A program made the translations under genes and the position numbers. A stretch of DNA of 22,314 bases, from the NCBI GenBank assembly GCA_964592475.1, contig CAZQEZ010000074.1, positions 1-22,314 on the forward strand, read 5' to 3'. This stretch comes from CAZQEZ01 sp964592475 (GTDB lineage: Bacteria > Bacteroidota > Bacteroidia > Cytophagales > Cyclobacteriaceae). Below are positions 15,196 through 22,314 of this stretch, in pieces. Within the stretch, counting starts at the first letter, position 1, and each line of letters starts with the position of its first letter. The notes below the pieces were generated by a model. That model made no database searches. It was not told where the DNA came from and worked only from the letters and a program-made list of their open reading frames with translations.

Positions 15196-15521
15196 TATTT
15201 TACGATTTTTACTATTTCTGTAATTAAAATTCCCACAGCAGCTGCTGCTAATAAGATATACATAGTGATGAGTAATCCCCCTACTAATTTAGATTCGCCG
15301 GCACTCACGCCCCAGCTAGCGTAGGCAGTGGTTACTTCACTACTAGATATTACATATCCTATCAAAAAGATTAAGCCTAAAGCAACTAGCCCGACAGCAC
15401 CCATTAATAGGCTTTTGGGATTGCTTATTGCATTAATTAACGGTAAAACCACTGCACTTAATATAGCTAAGCCTATTAAAATGTAAGCAGCGATTAATCC
15501 ATAGTTTGATATAAAATCCAT
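15195..15521 (-). CDS. Small membrane protein inside the ExbB/ExbD operon
   Basis: 108 residues with three likely helices (about 7-30, 36-60 and 83-105), joined by short loops; the middle loop has SSSEVTTAYASWGVSAGESK. No charged residue occurs inside the helices apart from the edges, and no signal peptide cleavage site is seen. I do not know a function for it. The position between exbB and exbD, with a one-base overlap to the following exbD, says it is made together with the motor subunits; similar small proteins are commonly found at this place in Bacteroidota ExbB-ExbD-ExbD operons. It may assemble with, stabilise or tune the channel, but nothing in the sequence proves this. 29 bases separate it from exbB. 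Confidence 0.75.
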   Translation of the reverse strand: MDFISNYGLIAAYILIGLAILSAVVLPLINAISNPKSLLMGAVGLVALGLIFLIGYVISSSEVTTAYASWGVSAGESKLVGGLLITMYILLAAAAVGILITEIVKIVK

Positions 15522-15550
15522 AATTTAAAAATCTTTTAATTAAAAACTAC

Positions 15551-16381
15551 TTATTTAGATTTGGTCAAAATGTGCTTAACTAGCATATCTACCAATGTGA
15601 TAGATGCATCTTCCATTTGGTTAACCAAAGAATCGATCTTAGAAACACAATAATTGTAAAAGATTTGAAGAATAACGGCAACAATAAGACCAGCTAATGT
15701 AGTTAAAAGTGCAACAGAAATACCACCAGCCACAATAGCAGGAGAAATATCGTTTTGTGCTTGAATATTGTCAAAAGCTGAAATCATACCAACAACAGTA
15801 CCCATGAAACCAAGCATCGGAGCTAATGATATAAACAGAGAGATCCATACAAGCCCCCTTTCCAGTCTACCCATTTCAACAGAACCGTAAGCAATAATTG
15901 ATTTTTCTACCATTTCAACGCCTTCATTCATTCTCATTAAGCCCTGAGTAAAAATTGAAGCCACAGGACCTCTGGTGTTTTTAGTAACTTGTTTTGCACC
16001 TTCTACACCATCTGTAGATAATGCATTTTCTACTTTAGCTAACAATTTGTTAGTATTAGTAGTAGCCAGATTTAAAGTAATGATTCTTTCGATAGCAATT
16101 GCAAGACCTAAAATTAAGCATATTAATGGCAAAATCATCCATTCTGGTTGACCTTCAATAAATTTAGCTTTGATTACCTGGTGGAATCCACGATCATCCT
16201 CTAGAAGAATTTCTTCTTCTTCCATCATTCCTTCATCTTCAGCAGCAGCTGTAGTGTCTGCAGCTACAGCTGTAGTGTCTGTGTCAGTAGTAGTTGTGTC
16301 TTCATCTTGTGCGAAAACATCAAGAGAATAACCGAAAGTAAGTACTCCGATAAGAGTCAATAAAGCAAATAACTTTTTCAT
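15551..16381 (-). CDS. exbB: ExbB/TolQ/MotA-family proton-channel protein with acidic N-terminal extension
   Basis: 276 residues. Residues 1-25 form a signal peptide (MKKLFALLTLIGVLTFGYSL, cleavage about FAQ-DE). Residues 26-64 are rich in D, E and T and should lie in the periplasm. Then come three helices typical of ExbB/TolQ: about 81-100 (WMILPLICLILGLAIAIERI), 176-203 (with the family motif APMLGFMGTVVGMISAF) and 217-243 (ISVALLTTLAGLIVAV). ExbB pentamers surround an ExbD dimer and convert proton flow into work on TonB. The signal peptide and acidic stretch are longer than in E. coli ExbB but fit Bacteroidota versions. First gene of the four-gene operon, with no exact -7 promoter element seen in the 95 bases upstream. 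Confidence 0.92.
   Translation of the reverse strand: MKKLFALLTLIGVLTFGYSLDVFAQDEDTTTTDTDTTAVAADTTAAAEDEGMMEEEEILLEDDRGFHQVIKAKFIEGQPEWMILPLICLILGLAIAIERIITLNLATTNTNKLLAKVENALSTDGVEGAKQVTKNTRGPVASIFTQGLMRMNEGVEMVEKSIIAYGSVEMGRLERGLVWISLFISLAPMLGFMGTVVGMISAFDNIQAQNDISPAIVAGGISVALLTTLAGLIVAVILQIFYNYCVSKIDSLVNQMEDASITLVDMLVKHILTKSK
16246..16281. repeat. Short direct repeat coding for the ExbB acidic/T-rich linker
   Basis: The 15-base unit CAGCTGTAGTGTCTG occurs at 16246-16260 and 16267-16281, 21 bases apart, hence in frame. It codes for part of the TDTTAVAADTTAAA linker, so the linker may have grown by slippage duplication. Confidence 0.7.
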
Positions 16382-16477
16382 AATTAAGTTTTTAAAATTC
16401 AGTATAAATGGTTAATTGGTTAGTGCAAAAATTAAAAATATTTTATAAATTAAAAATTAATTATCATTAATAAATCG

Positions 16478-16567
16478 CGGAGAGACCGGGATTCGAACCC
16501 GGGGTGCCCTATCTAAGGGCACACTCGCTTTCCAGGCGAGCACCTTCAGCCACTCGGTCACCTCTCC
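16478..16567 (-). tRNA. tRNA-Ser (anticodon GGA)
   Basis: Read on the minus strand: acceptor GGAGAGG pairs with TCTCTCC, with G as discriminator. The anticodon arm is CTCGC-CTGGAAA-GCGAG, anticodon GGA (plus-strand 16531-16533). A long variable arm with GTGCCCT/AGGGCAC stem, and T arm CCGGG-TTCGAAT-CCCGG, are both as in class II serine tRNA. The CCA end is not encoded. It reads UCC/UCU codons. It lies alone between exbB and the asparaginase gene. Confidence 0.97.
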
Positions 16568-16656
16568 TGGCTCTTTAATGTAACCGATAATGGGCACAAA
16601 TAAATATATAATAATACCCATATGCAAGTTTTAAAATACTTTTTTATTGAATTTTT

Positions 16657-17739
16657 TTAAGATTCCATTTCTCCACGCAAATTTATAACAAGCTTTTCTT
16701 TTACACTTTCCAGGTTGGGTTCGTTACCTAACAAATACATCAATTTTGTTATGGCGGCTTCTGTAGTGATGTCTCTGCCACTTAATACTCCTAATTCGGC
16801 TAGCTTGCGACTGGTGCGATAGCGGCCATGAACTACCTTTCCTTTATTACATTGGGTAACATTAAAAATAATTATGTTTCGCTCGCAAGCTTCTTTTATA
16901 ATGTTTAAAAACCAATCTTCAGCGGGAGCATTGCCTGATCCATAAGTTTCCATGATTACTCCCTTCAACCCCTGCAATTGAAAAAAATGTTCAACAAATC
17001 TTTGTGTTATTCCTGGAAAAATCTTCAAAATTGCAACGTTATCATCCAGTTTATCATAATACTTAAATTCAACATCGGGCTCATATGGCTTTATTGCCAT
17101 CATGTTGTAGTCCAGTGAAATTCCGGCCTTAGCCAAAATTGGATAATTTTCAGATTCAAAGGCGGCAAACTGGCTACTTCTTACTTTTTTTACTCTATTG
17201 CCCCGGATAAGCAAGTAATCGAAATAAACACATACTTCTCGCACAACAGGTTGATCATCTACCCTGGCTGAAGCAATCTCCAGCGCCGTGATCAAATTAG
17301 CTCGTGCATCTGTACGGATAGCTCCTATCGGAAGTTGTGCTCCCGTGAATACAACCGGCTTATTGAGTCCTTCCAATAAAAAACTGATAGCCGAAGCACT
17401 ATATGCCATAGTATCAGTTCCATGCAATACTACAAAGCCATCGTATTGCTGGTAATTTTCATGAATGATATAAGCTATATCTATTAAGTTGTCAGTATTT
17501 ACATCCGAACTATCAATTGGCCGCGGAAAGGAAATTACAGTGATTTTCAATTCCAAATTACGCAGCGAGGGAAACTTGCGTATTATTTCATTAAAGTTAA
17601 ATGAAACAAATGAACCTTTGCTATCGGTAACCATGCCAAAGGTACCACCAGTATACACAATCAATATATTCGCTTGCGGTTTTCTGGGAGCCGCCGTGTT
17701 TATATTTACAATTTTGTACTTCTTGGTTTGTAAATCCAT
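16657..17739 (-). CDS. ansA: Type I (cytoplasmic) L-asparaginase
   Basis: A 360-residue enzyme hydrolysing L-asparagine to aspartate and ammonia. The first catalytic motif is IVYTGGTFGMV (residues 27-37, catalytic Thr33), the second is VVLHGTDTMAYSA (103-115; Thr108-Asp109), and PIDSSD (74-79) supplies the substrate-binding serine. Further family stretches are KPVVFTGAQLPIGAIRTDARANL (127-149) and VIMETYGSGNAP. There is no signal peptide, which fits type I, the constitutive cytoplasmic form, rather than the exported type II. The ATG shares one base with the stop of the upstream tatD gene (17739), so the two are co-translated. tRNA-Ser lies about 90 bases downstream. Confidence 0.93.
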   Translation of the reverse strand: MDLQTKKYKIVNINTAAPRKPQANILIVYTGGTFGMVTDSKGSFVSFNFNEIIRKFPSLRNLELKITVISFPRPIDSSDVNTDNLIDIAYIIHENYQQYDGFVVLHGTDTMAYSASAISFLLEGLNKPVVFTGAQLPIGAIRTDARANLITALEIASARVDDQPVVREVCVYFDYLLIRGNRVKKVRSSQFAAFESENYPILAKAGISLDYNMMAIKPYEPDVEFKYYDKLDDNVAILKIFPGITQRFVEHFFQLQGLKGVIMETYGSGNAPAEDWFLNIIKEACERNIIIFNVTQCNKGKVVHGRYRTSRKLAELGVLSGRDITTEAAITKLMYLLGNEPNLESVKEKLVINLRGEMES

Positions 17740-18506
17740 TAGTCTAATTTAAATAATTTATGAGTGTTGTTGCTTGTTGTTTCACTTATGGTGTCAAGTT
17801 CTTCATTGGTTATTGATGCTAATTTCTCTGCTATTAGTTTTGTATATGATGGTTCATTTCTTTTTCCTCTATGTGGCGTAGGGGTAAGGAAAGGGCTATC
17901 TGTTTCTAAAATCAGATTTTCTAAATTTACTTTTTCCAGTGTTTTATCTAAGCCGCTATTCTTAAAAGTAAGTACACCGCCGATTCCTATAAAAAAATTC
18001 AACGATTTAATTTTTTTTATATCATCTACTGAACCTGTGAAGCAATGAAACACCCCTTTCAAGTTTTCATTTTTTTCTTCAAATACCAATTGAAAGGTGA
18101 GGTCAAATGAATCCCTGCTATGAATTACAATTGGAAGCTCAAATTTCTTCGCCCATTGCATTTGAATACGCATTGCTTCCTTTTGCTGTTCTATGTAAGT
18201 ATTATCCCAGTACAAATCAGTGCCTATTTCTCCCACCGCTATAAAGGGTCGTTTATTGAGCCATTCCTCAATAATGTAAAGCTCCTTCTCAAAATCACCT
18301 TTAACCGATCCGGGATGTAATCCCATCATGGGATAGCAGATGTCCGGAAATTTTTCGGCTAGGTAAAGCATATCTTCAATGGTAGTGCTGTCGATGTTTG
18401 GCATTAATATTTTTTTAACACCTGCCTCAACGGCTCTATTAATTATAGCTTCCTGATCTTCTTTAAAATCAGATAAATAGATATGAGCGTGTGAATCAAT
18501 CAACAT
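17739..18506 (-). CDS. tatD: TatD-family metal-dependent hydrolase (DNase)
   Basis: Start chosen at ATG 18504-18506 (MLIDSHAHIYLSDF), the normal start of TatD proteins; an upstream ATG at 18548 would add 14 residues. The 255-residue product has the metal ligands HAH (6-8), then GEIGTDLYW, IVIHSRDSFD, VFHCFTGS and LILETDSPFLTPTPHRGKRNEPSY, all typical of TatD, a TIM-barrel enzyme with 3'-5' exonuclease or D-aminoacyl-tRNA/DNA repair roles in different bacteria. No signal peptide, so cytoplasmic. Its stop overlaps the asparaginase start by one base. A TAAATTTG -7 candidate lies upstream at 18608. Confidence 0.92.
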   Translation of the reverse strand: MLIDSHAHIYLSDFKEDQEAIINRAVEAGVKKILMPNIDSTTIEDMLYLAEKFPDICYPMMGLHPGSVKGDFEKELYIIEEWLNKRPFIAVGEIGTDLYWDNTYIEQQKEAMRIQMQWAKKFELPIVIHSRDSFDLTFQLVFEEKNENLKGVFHCFTGSVDDIKKIKSLNFFIGIGGVLTFKNSGLDKTLEKVNLENLILETDSPFLTPTPHRGKRNEPSYTKLIAEKLASITNEELDTISETTSNNTHKLFKLD

Positions 18507-18607
18507 TATGGAAACTTGCTTAAGGTTATGTTTCGCAAAATTAGCCACAAAAATAAAGATAATTTTAAAATGTGATTGACAAAACGCGTATTTATTTATG
18601 AATTATT

Positions 18608-18615
18608 CAAATTTA
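18608..18615 (-). promoter_or_regulatory. Candidate -7 element TAAATTTG for the tatD-ansA operon
   Basis: Minus-strand TAAATTTG matches TAnnTTTG. It would give a leader of about 95 bases to the ATG at 18506. No convincing TTTG box upstream. Confidence 0.35.
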
Positions 18616-18675
18616 TTCAATTAAAATAATTGACTTTTTAAAAATTTTAAATTAAAGACCTTTTGGAATAAAAAT

Positions 18676-19299
18676 TTATAATAAGTCAAATTGATAACCT
18701 AAATCTTTACAATATTTGATGTAGGCAGGAAGGCACTTTTTTACTCTGCTAATGGTTTTTAAGCTATCATGAAACACAATAATTGATCCTTTTCGGGTAT
18801 GTTTTTTTAATTTTAATAAACTTTTTTGTGCTGACACATTGCTGTCAAAATCCCGAGCTAGTAAATTCCACATAATAATGTGGTAATCCTGCAAAAGCTT
18901 GATTTGCGCCAAAGTTATTTTGCCGTAAGGCGGCCTAAAAAGAGAAAATGACTTGTTTGCTACCTCTTCCATTACCTGTTTGCAAGCATTTACATCTTTT
19001 AGGTATTGTTGTTTATTGGTTTTCCATCCTTTCAAATGATGAAAAGTATGATTGCCAACTTGGTGGGCATTTTCCAAAACCTTGAGGAAAATGTCGGGAT
19101 ATTTATGTACATTGTGGCCAACACAGAAGAAAGTAGCTTTAACCTGATGCTGATCCAAAATTTCTAAAACCTCCTCAGTTGGACCGGGGACAGGGCCATC
19201 GTCAAATGTGAGATAAATTTTATTTCCCTGATTTGGTACCTGCCAGATAAGCTGCGGAAAAAGCCAATGAGCCAATTTTGGTGTAGTAAATTGTAACAT
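18676..19299 (-). CDS. NodB-type polysaccharide deacetylase
   Basis: 207 residues of the carbohydrate esterase 4 (NodB) fold, which removes N- or O-acetyl groups from peptidoglycan or exopolysaccharide sugars. Motif 1 is IYLTFDDGPV (28-37; base Asp33 and metal Asp34), motif 2 is HTFHH (84-88; metal His84 and His88), motif 3 is RPPYG (122-126), motif 4 is MWNLLARDFDS (W, D) and motif 5 is IVFHDS (catalytic-acid His). Residues 1-25 contain LAHWLFPQLIWQVPN, as in many Bacteroidota CE4 proteins lacking a clear signal peptide, so the location is uncertain: cytoplasmic side or membrane-associated. It follows the SpoIIE-type phosphatase gene after 10 bases and is probably the last gene of that operon. 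The substrate sugar is unknown. Confidence 0.92.
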   Translation of the reverse strand: MLQFTTPKLAHWLFPQLIWQVPNQGNKIYLTFDDGPVPGPTEEVLEILDQHQVKATFFCVGHNVHKYPDIFLKVLENAHQVGNHTFHHLKGWKTNKQQYLKDVNACKQVMEEVANKSFSLFRPPYGKITLAQIKLLQDYHIIMWNLLARDFDSNVSAQKSLLKLKKHTRKGSIIVFHDSLKTISRVKKCLPAYIKYCKDLGYQFDLL

Positions 19300-19309
19300 G
19301 TTCCTTTTA

Positions 19310-20524
19310 TTAATTTACCTTACAGGAAATAAAGGTTATATCATCCTGATTTTCTTCACCGCCCCTAAAACTTTCCAATTTATCCAATAGGTTTTGATGG
19401 ATTGTTGGCAAGTCTTGAACATATGCATCGTGCAAAAATTGCTCTAATTTTTCATTGCCAAATTCTTCACCGGCCGGATTAAAAGTTTCAGTTACTCCAT
19501 CTGTATAGCCAAAAAAGAAAAACCTTTGCAAATTACTTACTGTTCCATGATTTAAAAATGGTAATGGCTCGAAAGTACCTAGTATGGTGGTGCCTTCCTG
19601 TAGTGTTTCCAGCTTATTTTCACTGATCAAAACAGGTGGATTATGGCCCGCGTTTACATATTGCATTTCGGCTTGCTTTTTGTCATATATGGCACCAAAA
19701 TAAGTAATGAAGTTTTCTCCATTGGCATTTTTGATGATTTGGTGGTTCAGTTCCTCCACAATTTCTTTCAAATTAGTACTCTTACGAATAAGTGTATGTA
19801 ATGAAGCCTGAAAATTGGACATCAGTATTGCGGCTGGTACTCCTTTGCCTGAAACATCTGCAATACAAATGAAAAATTTATCTTCTGAAATTTCTATGAA
19901 ATCGTAGTAATCACCACCTACATTATGATGAGGCAAATATTTTGCCTGCACTTGCAAGTCATCAGTGTAAGGTAGATTTTTTGGAAATAAAAAGGACTGC
20001 ACATTTTTGGCAATTTCCAATTCTTTTCGCAATGCTTCTTGTCTTAGTTGACGACGGGCAAGTTTTTTATTTTCTATCGCTACAATTATTATATTGCTAA
20101 GGGCTTGGATTAAAGTAAAATTTATTCCTTGATCCGGGGTTAAATTACCATCGCCAGCTACAAGCACTACTGCCAGTAGCCTATCTTTATGGGTAACCGG
20201 CATGGCTTTATCAAATTCATGAAACTCACCTTCTGTATAAATATCAGTGATTAATTGAATGTTTGTTACCTGCTGAAATCTGTAATCTAAAGGTATTTCC
20301 TCAAAATTATTTTTTGTGCCGAAGTTTACTTTACACTCCCACTCATCGTCAAGTACATACAAGGCGAGTTTTTTGATGTTTAAATTGGAGCGTAGGGTGA
20401 AATTAAAAATTTTGTATAGTGAATTCTCGGACATGTTATTGTTAATGGCCTGCGTAATTTCCAACAGACTATTGAGCTCAAGCTCTTTTATATCATATTT
20501 TTTCTTAAGGGTATTACTCTCCAT
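19310..20524 (-). CDS. GAF-like sensor with SpoIIE/RsbU-type PP2C serine phosphatase
   Basis: 404 residues. About 15-155 is a GAF-like sensory domain (LLEITQAINNNMSENSLYKIF, KLALYVLD, LAVVLVAGDG, FTLIQALSNIIIVAIENKKL), then a helical linker (157-182, LRQEALRKELEIAKNVQSFLFP), then a SpoIIE/RsbU PP2C domain (about 190-404). Metal-binding and catalytic residues are present: GGDYYDF (203-209, Asp205), ADVSGKGVPAA (222-232, Asp223), GYTDGVTE (339-346, Asp342) and QDDIT (393-397). Such proteins dephosphorylate an anti-anti-sigma factor and so switch partner sigma or other outputs. No anti-sigma or STAS gene is in the window. It is soluble, starts two bases after the OppC gene stop and is followed after 10 bases by the deacetylase gene. 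The input signal is unknown. Confidence 0.92.
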   Translation of the reverse strand: MESNTLKKKYDIKELELNSLLEITQAINNNMSENSLYKIFNFTLRSNLNIKKLALYVLDDEWECKVNFGTKNNFEEIPLDYRFQQVTNIQLITDIYTEGEFHEFDKAMPVTHKDRLLAVVLVAGDGNLTPDQGINFTLIQALSNIIIVAIENKKLARRQLRQEALRKELEIAKNVQSFLFPKNLPYTDDLQVQAKYLPHHNVGGDYYDFIEISEDKFFICIADVSGKGVPAAILMSNFQASLHTLIRKSTNLKEIVEELNHQIIKNANGENFITYFGAIYDKKQAEMQYVNAGHNPPVLISENKLETLQEGTTILGTFEPLPFLNHGTVSNLQRFFFFGYTDGVTETFNPAGEEFGNEKLEQFLHDAYVQDLPTIHQNLLDKLESFRGGEENQDDITFISCKVN

Positions 20525-20526
20525 CC

Positions 20527-21777
20527 TTATTTTCTGATAATTGTTTTTGGATCAAATGCATCGCGTAATCCGTTGCCCAATATATTAAAAGACAACACCA
20601 TTAGACAGATGGCTGAAGCAGGAAATATAACCAAGTGCCAGCTATTATCAGTTATGATGGAATTATAACCCTCAAAAATCATGATGCCCCAAGATGGGGT
20701 AGGAGGTTGAACACTCAACCCAAGAAAGCTTAATCCGGCTTCTAACAAAATAGCTGCAGCAAAATTGGAAGTGGCAATTACAATAAGTGGTCCTAAAATA
20801 TTGGGCAAAATATGATTAAAAACTATCCTGAAATTGCTTAACCCGAATGCCCTGGCCGATTCAACATAAAGTTTTTCTTTAATTGACATTATCTGGCCTC
20901 TGGTTACTCTTGCTACTTCTACCCACATGGTGAGCCCCACAGCGATAAATGCTACCCATACCCCACGACTTTGCAAAGCTATACTGATAGCAATCACAAG
21001 CATAATTCCAGGAATAGACCAAACAACTGACATAAGCCAAACAATGAAGGAATCTAATTTGCCACCAAAAAATCCTGCTATTGCCCCCAAAGATATGCCT
21101 AAAAACATACTAATCAAAACGGCCACAAAGCCAATAGACAATGAAATGCGGGTTCCAAATATCAACCTACTTAGCATATCACGCCCCGATTTATCAGTAC
21201 CCAACCAATAGGTTCTTGTTTCCAGGTTTTTGTTTTCAAATTCGTCAAGTAAAGCTGCTTGAGTAATCGTTTTTAAATTGCCCTTCAAATCAAGATATTG
21301 CAAGCTATCTCCTGAAATCCTCATTTTATTATTATTCAAATCAGCGACAGCAGTATCGCCTATATAAAATGTTTTGACTACTTCGGGTAGAAAATATTGC
21401 TTTTCTTGTTGGTGTCCATAAGGGGTTACATAAAGATCAAAACCTTCTACACGATAAGATTCGATCGGCTCAATTGTATAGGCGCTTTCCTGACCAAAGA
21501 AAGCATGCTGAAATAAGCTTTTTTGCTCAACTTTAGTATTTTTCCTGATTTTTAAAATTTGTGTGCTAAATCCAGGATGTTTTTGTTGTATCTGCACTGC
21601 CCCGTCATTAGCATTAGGAGTTTCGTCGGGCATTATTAAATATCCGAACAATGCTACCAAAGCAGCAAGCACTATAATAACCAAACCAATTAGTGCCGGT
21701 TTGTTTCGCTCAAGCCTTTTCTTTACAAAATAGTTGGGCGAATGATGTTTTTCTATATTTTTTAATTTATCTGCCAT
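20527..21777 (-). CDS. OppC/DppC-like ABC transporter permease with a large periplasmic insert
   Basis: 416 residues. Helix 1 lies at 28-48, preceded by a cytoplasmic tail HHSPNYFVKKRLERNK. About residues 50-190 form a polar stretch without helices that replaces the short periplasmic loop of E. coli OppC. WLGTDKSGRDMLSRLIFGTRISLSIG (191-216) is the OppC/DppC motif, here about 110 residues later than usual. Then come helices near 213-237, 247-268, 275-289, 328-350 and 380-400, with the EAA loop YVESARAFGLSNFRIVFNHILPN (304-326) that contacts the ATPase. It would be an inner-membrane permease for peptides or nickel. No OppB, substrate-binding protein or ATPase gene is in the window, so the rest of the transporter is elsewhere. 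Its ATG overlaps the previous gene by 11 bases. Confidence 0.9.
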   Translation of the reverse strand: MADKLKNIEKHHSPNYFVKKRLERNKPALIGLVIIVLAALVALFGYLIMPDETPNANDGAVQIQQKHPGFSTQILKIRKNTKVEQKSLFQHAFFGQESAYTIEPIESYRVEGFDLYVTPYGHQQEKQYFLPEVVKTFYIGDTAVADLNNNKMRISGDSLQYLDLKGNLKTITQAALLDEFENKNLETRTYWLGTDKSGRDMLSRLIFGTRISLSIGFVAVLISMFLGISLGAIAGFFGGKLDSFIVWLMSVVWSIPGIMLVIAISIALQSRGVWVAFIAVGLTMWVEVARVTRGQIMSIKEKLYVESARAFGLSNFRIVFNHILPNILGPLIVIATSNFAAAILLEAGLSFLGLSVQPPTPSWGIMIFEGYNSIITDNSWHLVIFPASAICLMVLSFNILGNGLRDAFDPKTIIRK

Positions 21778-22021
21778 TGTGTGCCAATAATCCTGCTTTG
21801 GTTGCTATAAAATGATAGTTGTAAATGTTGGACGCAAAAGAAGCCGGATCATGTGTGATTTCATTGTCCTTTTCATCCAGTATTTTTACCCAATGCTTTT
21901 CAACCAATCGATTAAGTGTTTTAATTATAATTTGATGCTCCATATCCATTGCATCTGTCAATTCTGCAAAGTTTTTTACAAAATACAATTCATCCATTAA
22001 ATCAAATTCCTGGTCGGTCAT
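21767..22021 (-). CDS. 84-residue protein of unknown function, possible winged helix
   Basis: MTDQEFDLMDELYFVKNFAEL is followed by ELTDAMDMEHQIIIKTLNRLVEKHWVKIL, a helix-turn-helix-like pattern with a V-K-x-L wing start, and by FASNIYNYHFIATKAGLLAHNGR, which resembles the closing strand and end of small winged-helix proteins (FxaTkaG). It is soluble and could be a DNA-binding or protein-interaction domain. The gene begins three bases after the stop of the glycosyltransferase and overlaps the OppC-like gene by 11 bases, so it is a tightly coupled member of the operon. I do not recognise its family with confidence and propose no target. Confidence 0.65.
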   Translation of the reverse strand: MTDQEFDLMDELYFVKNFAELTDAMDMEHQIIIKTLNRLVEKHWVKILDEKDNEITHDPASFASNIYNYHFIATKAGLLAHNGR

Positions 22022-22024
22022 ATT

Positions 22025-22314
22025 TTAGTTTTTATAAGTTCTACCTTTCCACTTGAAATTGCCAAAATTAGCAGCTATACCAAAATAAACCACGTAAAAA
22101 GCATACAAAATTTGTAAAATAATAAACTTCAGCAAGTTGAGCTTTTTATTCAAAAATTCCAATACATTTTTTAGCAATATAAATTCAAGTAATATTTTGG
22201 CGAAAATAAAAGATAAAATTATAAGATTGAATTGACTAGCTGAAAACAAGTAAATAAAGGCTACTATAAAATTGCAATGAAATAAAAATATAAAAAGTGC
22301 CAGTGAAATTGTGA
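22025..22314 (-). CDS. C-terminal part of a membrane glycosyltransferase (partial, runs off the window)
   Basis: The frame stays open to the right edge (about 96 residues, no start inside; TTG at 22247 is not a true start). It has hydrophobic helices about SLALFIFLFHCNFIVAFIYL, FNLIILSFIFAKILLEFILL and FIILQILYAFYVVYFGIAAN, then the C-terminus GNFKWKGRTYKN. The ending W-K-G-R-x-Y/V-K is frequent at the C-terminus of Bacteroidota family 2 glycosyltransferases with three membrane helices, which transfer sugars to lipid carriers or cell-wall/surface polysaccharides. The catalytic domain lies outside the window, so the assignment rests on the C-terminal pattern alone. Three bases separate it from the 84-residue gene, which starts the shared run towards the phosphatase and deacetylase. 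Confidence 0.6.
   Translation of the reverse strand, partial: TISLALFIFLFHCNFIVAFIYLFSASQFNLIILSFIFAKILLEFILLKNVLEFLNKKLNLLKFIILQILYAFYVVYFGIAANFGNFKWKGRTYKN

Noticed and set aside
16657..18506. Horizontal transfer next to the tRNA-Ser gene
   Set aside because: The tRNA 3' end is not repeated nearby, and the flanking genes (ansA, tatD, exbB) are ordinary housekeeping-type genes of similar base composition.
1..22314. CRISPR array, insertion sequence, prophage, toxin-antitoxin or defence island
   Set aside because: No regularly spaced repeats, transposase, integrase, phage structural genes or nuclease/ATPase defence sets were found on either strand.

Overview
The window looks like an ordinary chromosomal stretch of a Bacteroidota bacterium, most likely of the Cytophagales type. 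The grounds are AT-rich DNA, weak Shine-Dalgarno signals, a TAnnTTTG-type -7 promoter element, an ExbB/small membrane protein/ExbD/ExbD operon, Tat-dependent sugar isomerase-like proteins, a UMF1-type MFS carrier and an OppC permease with an enlarged periplasmic insert. The placement below phylum is inference.

Left part (1-7500): a broken internal piece of a DHA2-type MFS drug exporter (about 20-330), a cytoplasmic M14 carboxypeptidase, a small SH3-like lipoprotein flanked by a 16-bp direct repeat, a tiny membrane protein with its own -7 element and terminator, and a SanA/YdcF-like (DUF218) membrane protein. Then come a four-helix membrane protein, an operon of three plus-strand genes (acidic small protein, Tat-exported sugar isomerase-like protein, tryptophan-rich membrane protein) and a CPBP-family membrane protease with the clearest promoter in the window.

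Middle part (7500-14060): a large exported protein resembling a PHP/CehA-like metallohydrolase, a decayed C-terminal piece of a PQQ-type dehydrogenase, a second Tat/lipoprotein sugar isomerase-like protein, a membrane-anchored MsrA, and a two-gene minus-strand operon (unknown 171-residue protein after a UMF1 MFS carrier).

Right part (14090-22314), all minus strand: the ExbB-X-ExbD-ExbD energising complex ending in a strong hairpin terminator, tRNA-Ser(GGA), TatD and type I asparaginase overlapping by one base, and a tightly packed run entering from the right edge. In transcription order that run is the C-terminal part of a membrane glycosyltransferase, an 84-residue protein, an OppC-like ABC permease, a GAF/SpoIIE-type PP2C phosphatase and a NodB-type polysaccharide deacetylase.

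I see no CRISPR array, no intact insertion sequence, no phage genes and no recognisable defence island. The best candidates for something undescribed are modest: a PHP-like exported enzyme that seems to lack some metal ligands, an isomerase-like protein coupled to a Trp-rich membrane protein, and the phosphatase/permease/deacetylase run.
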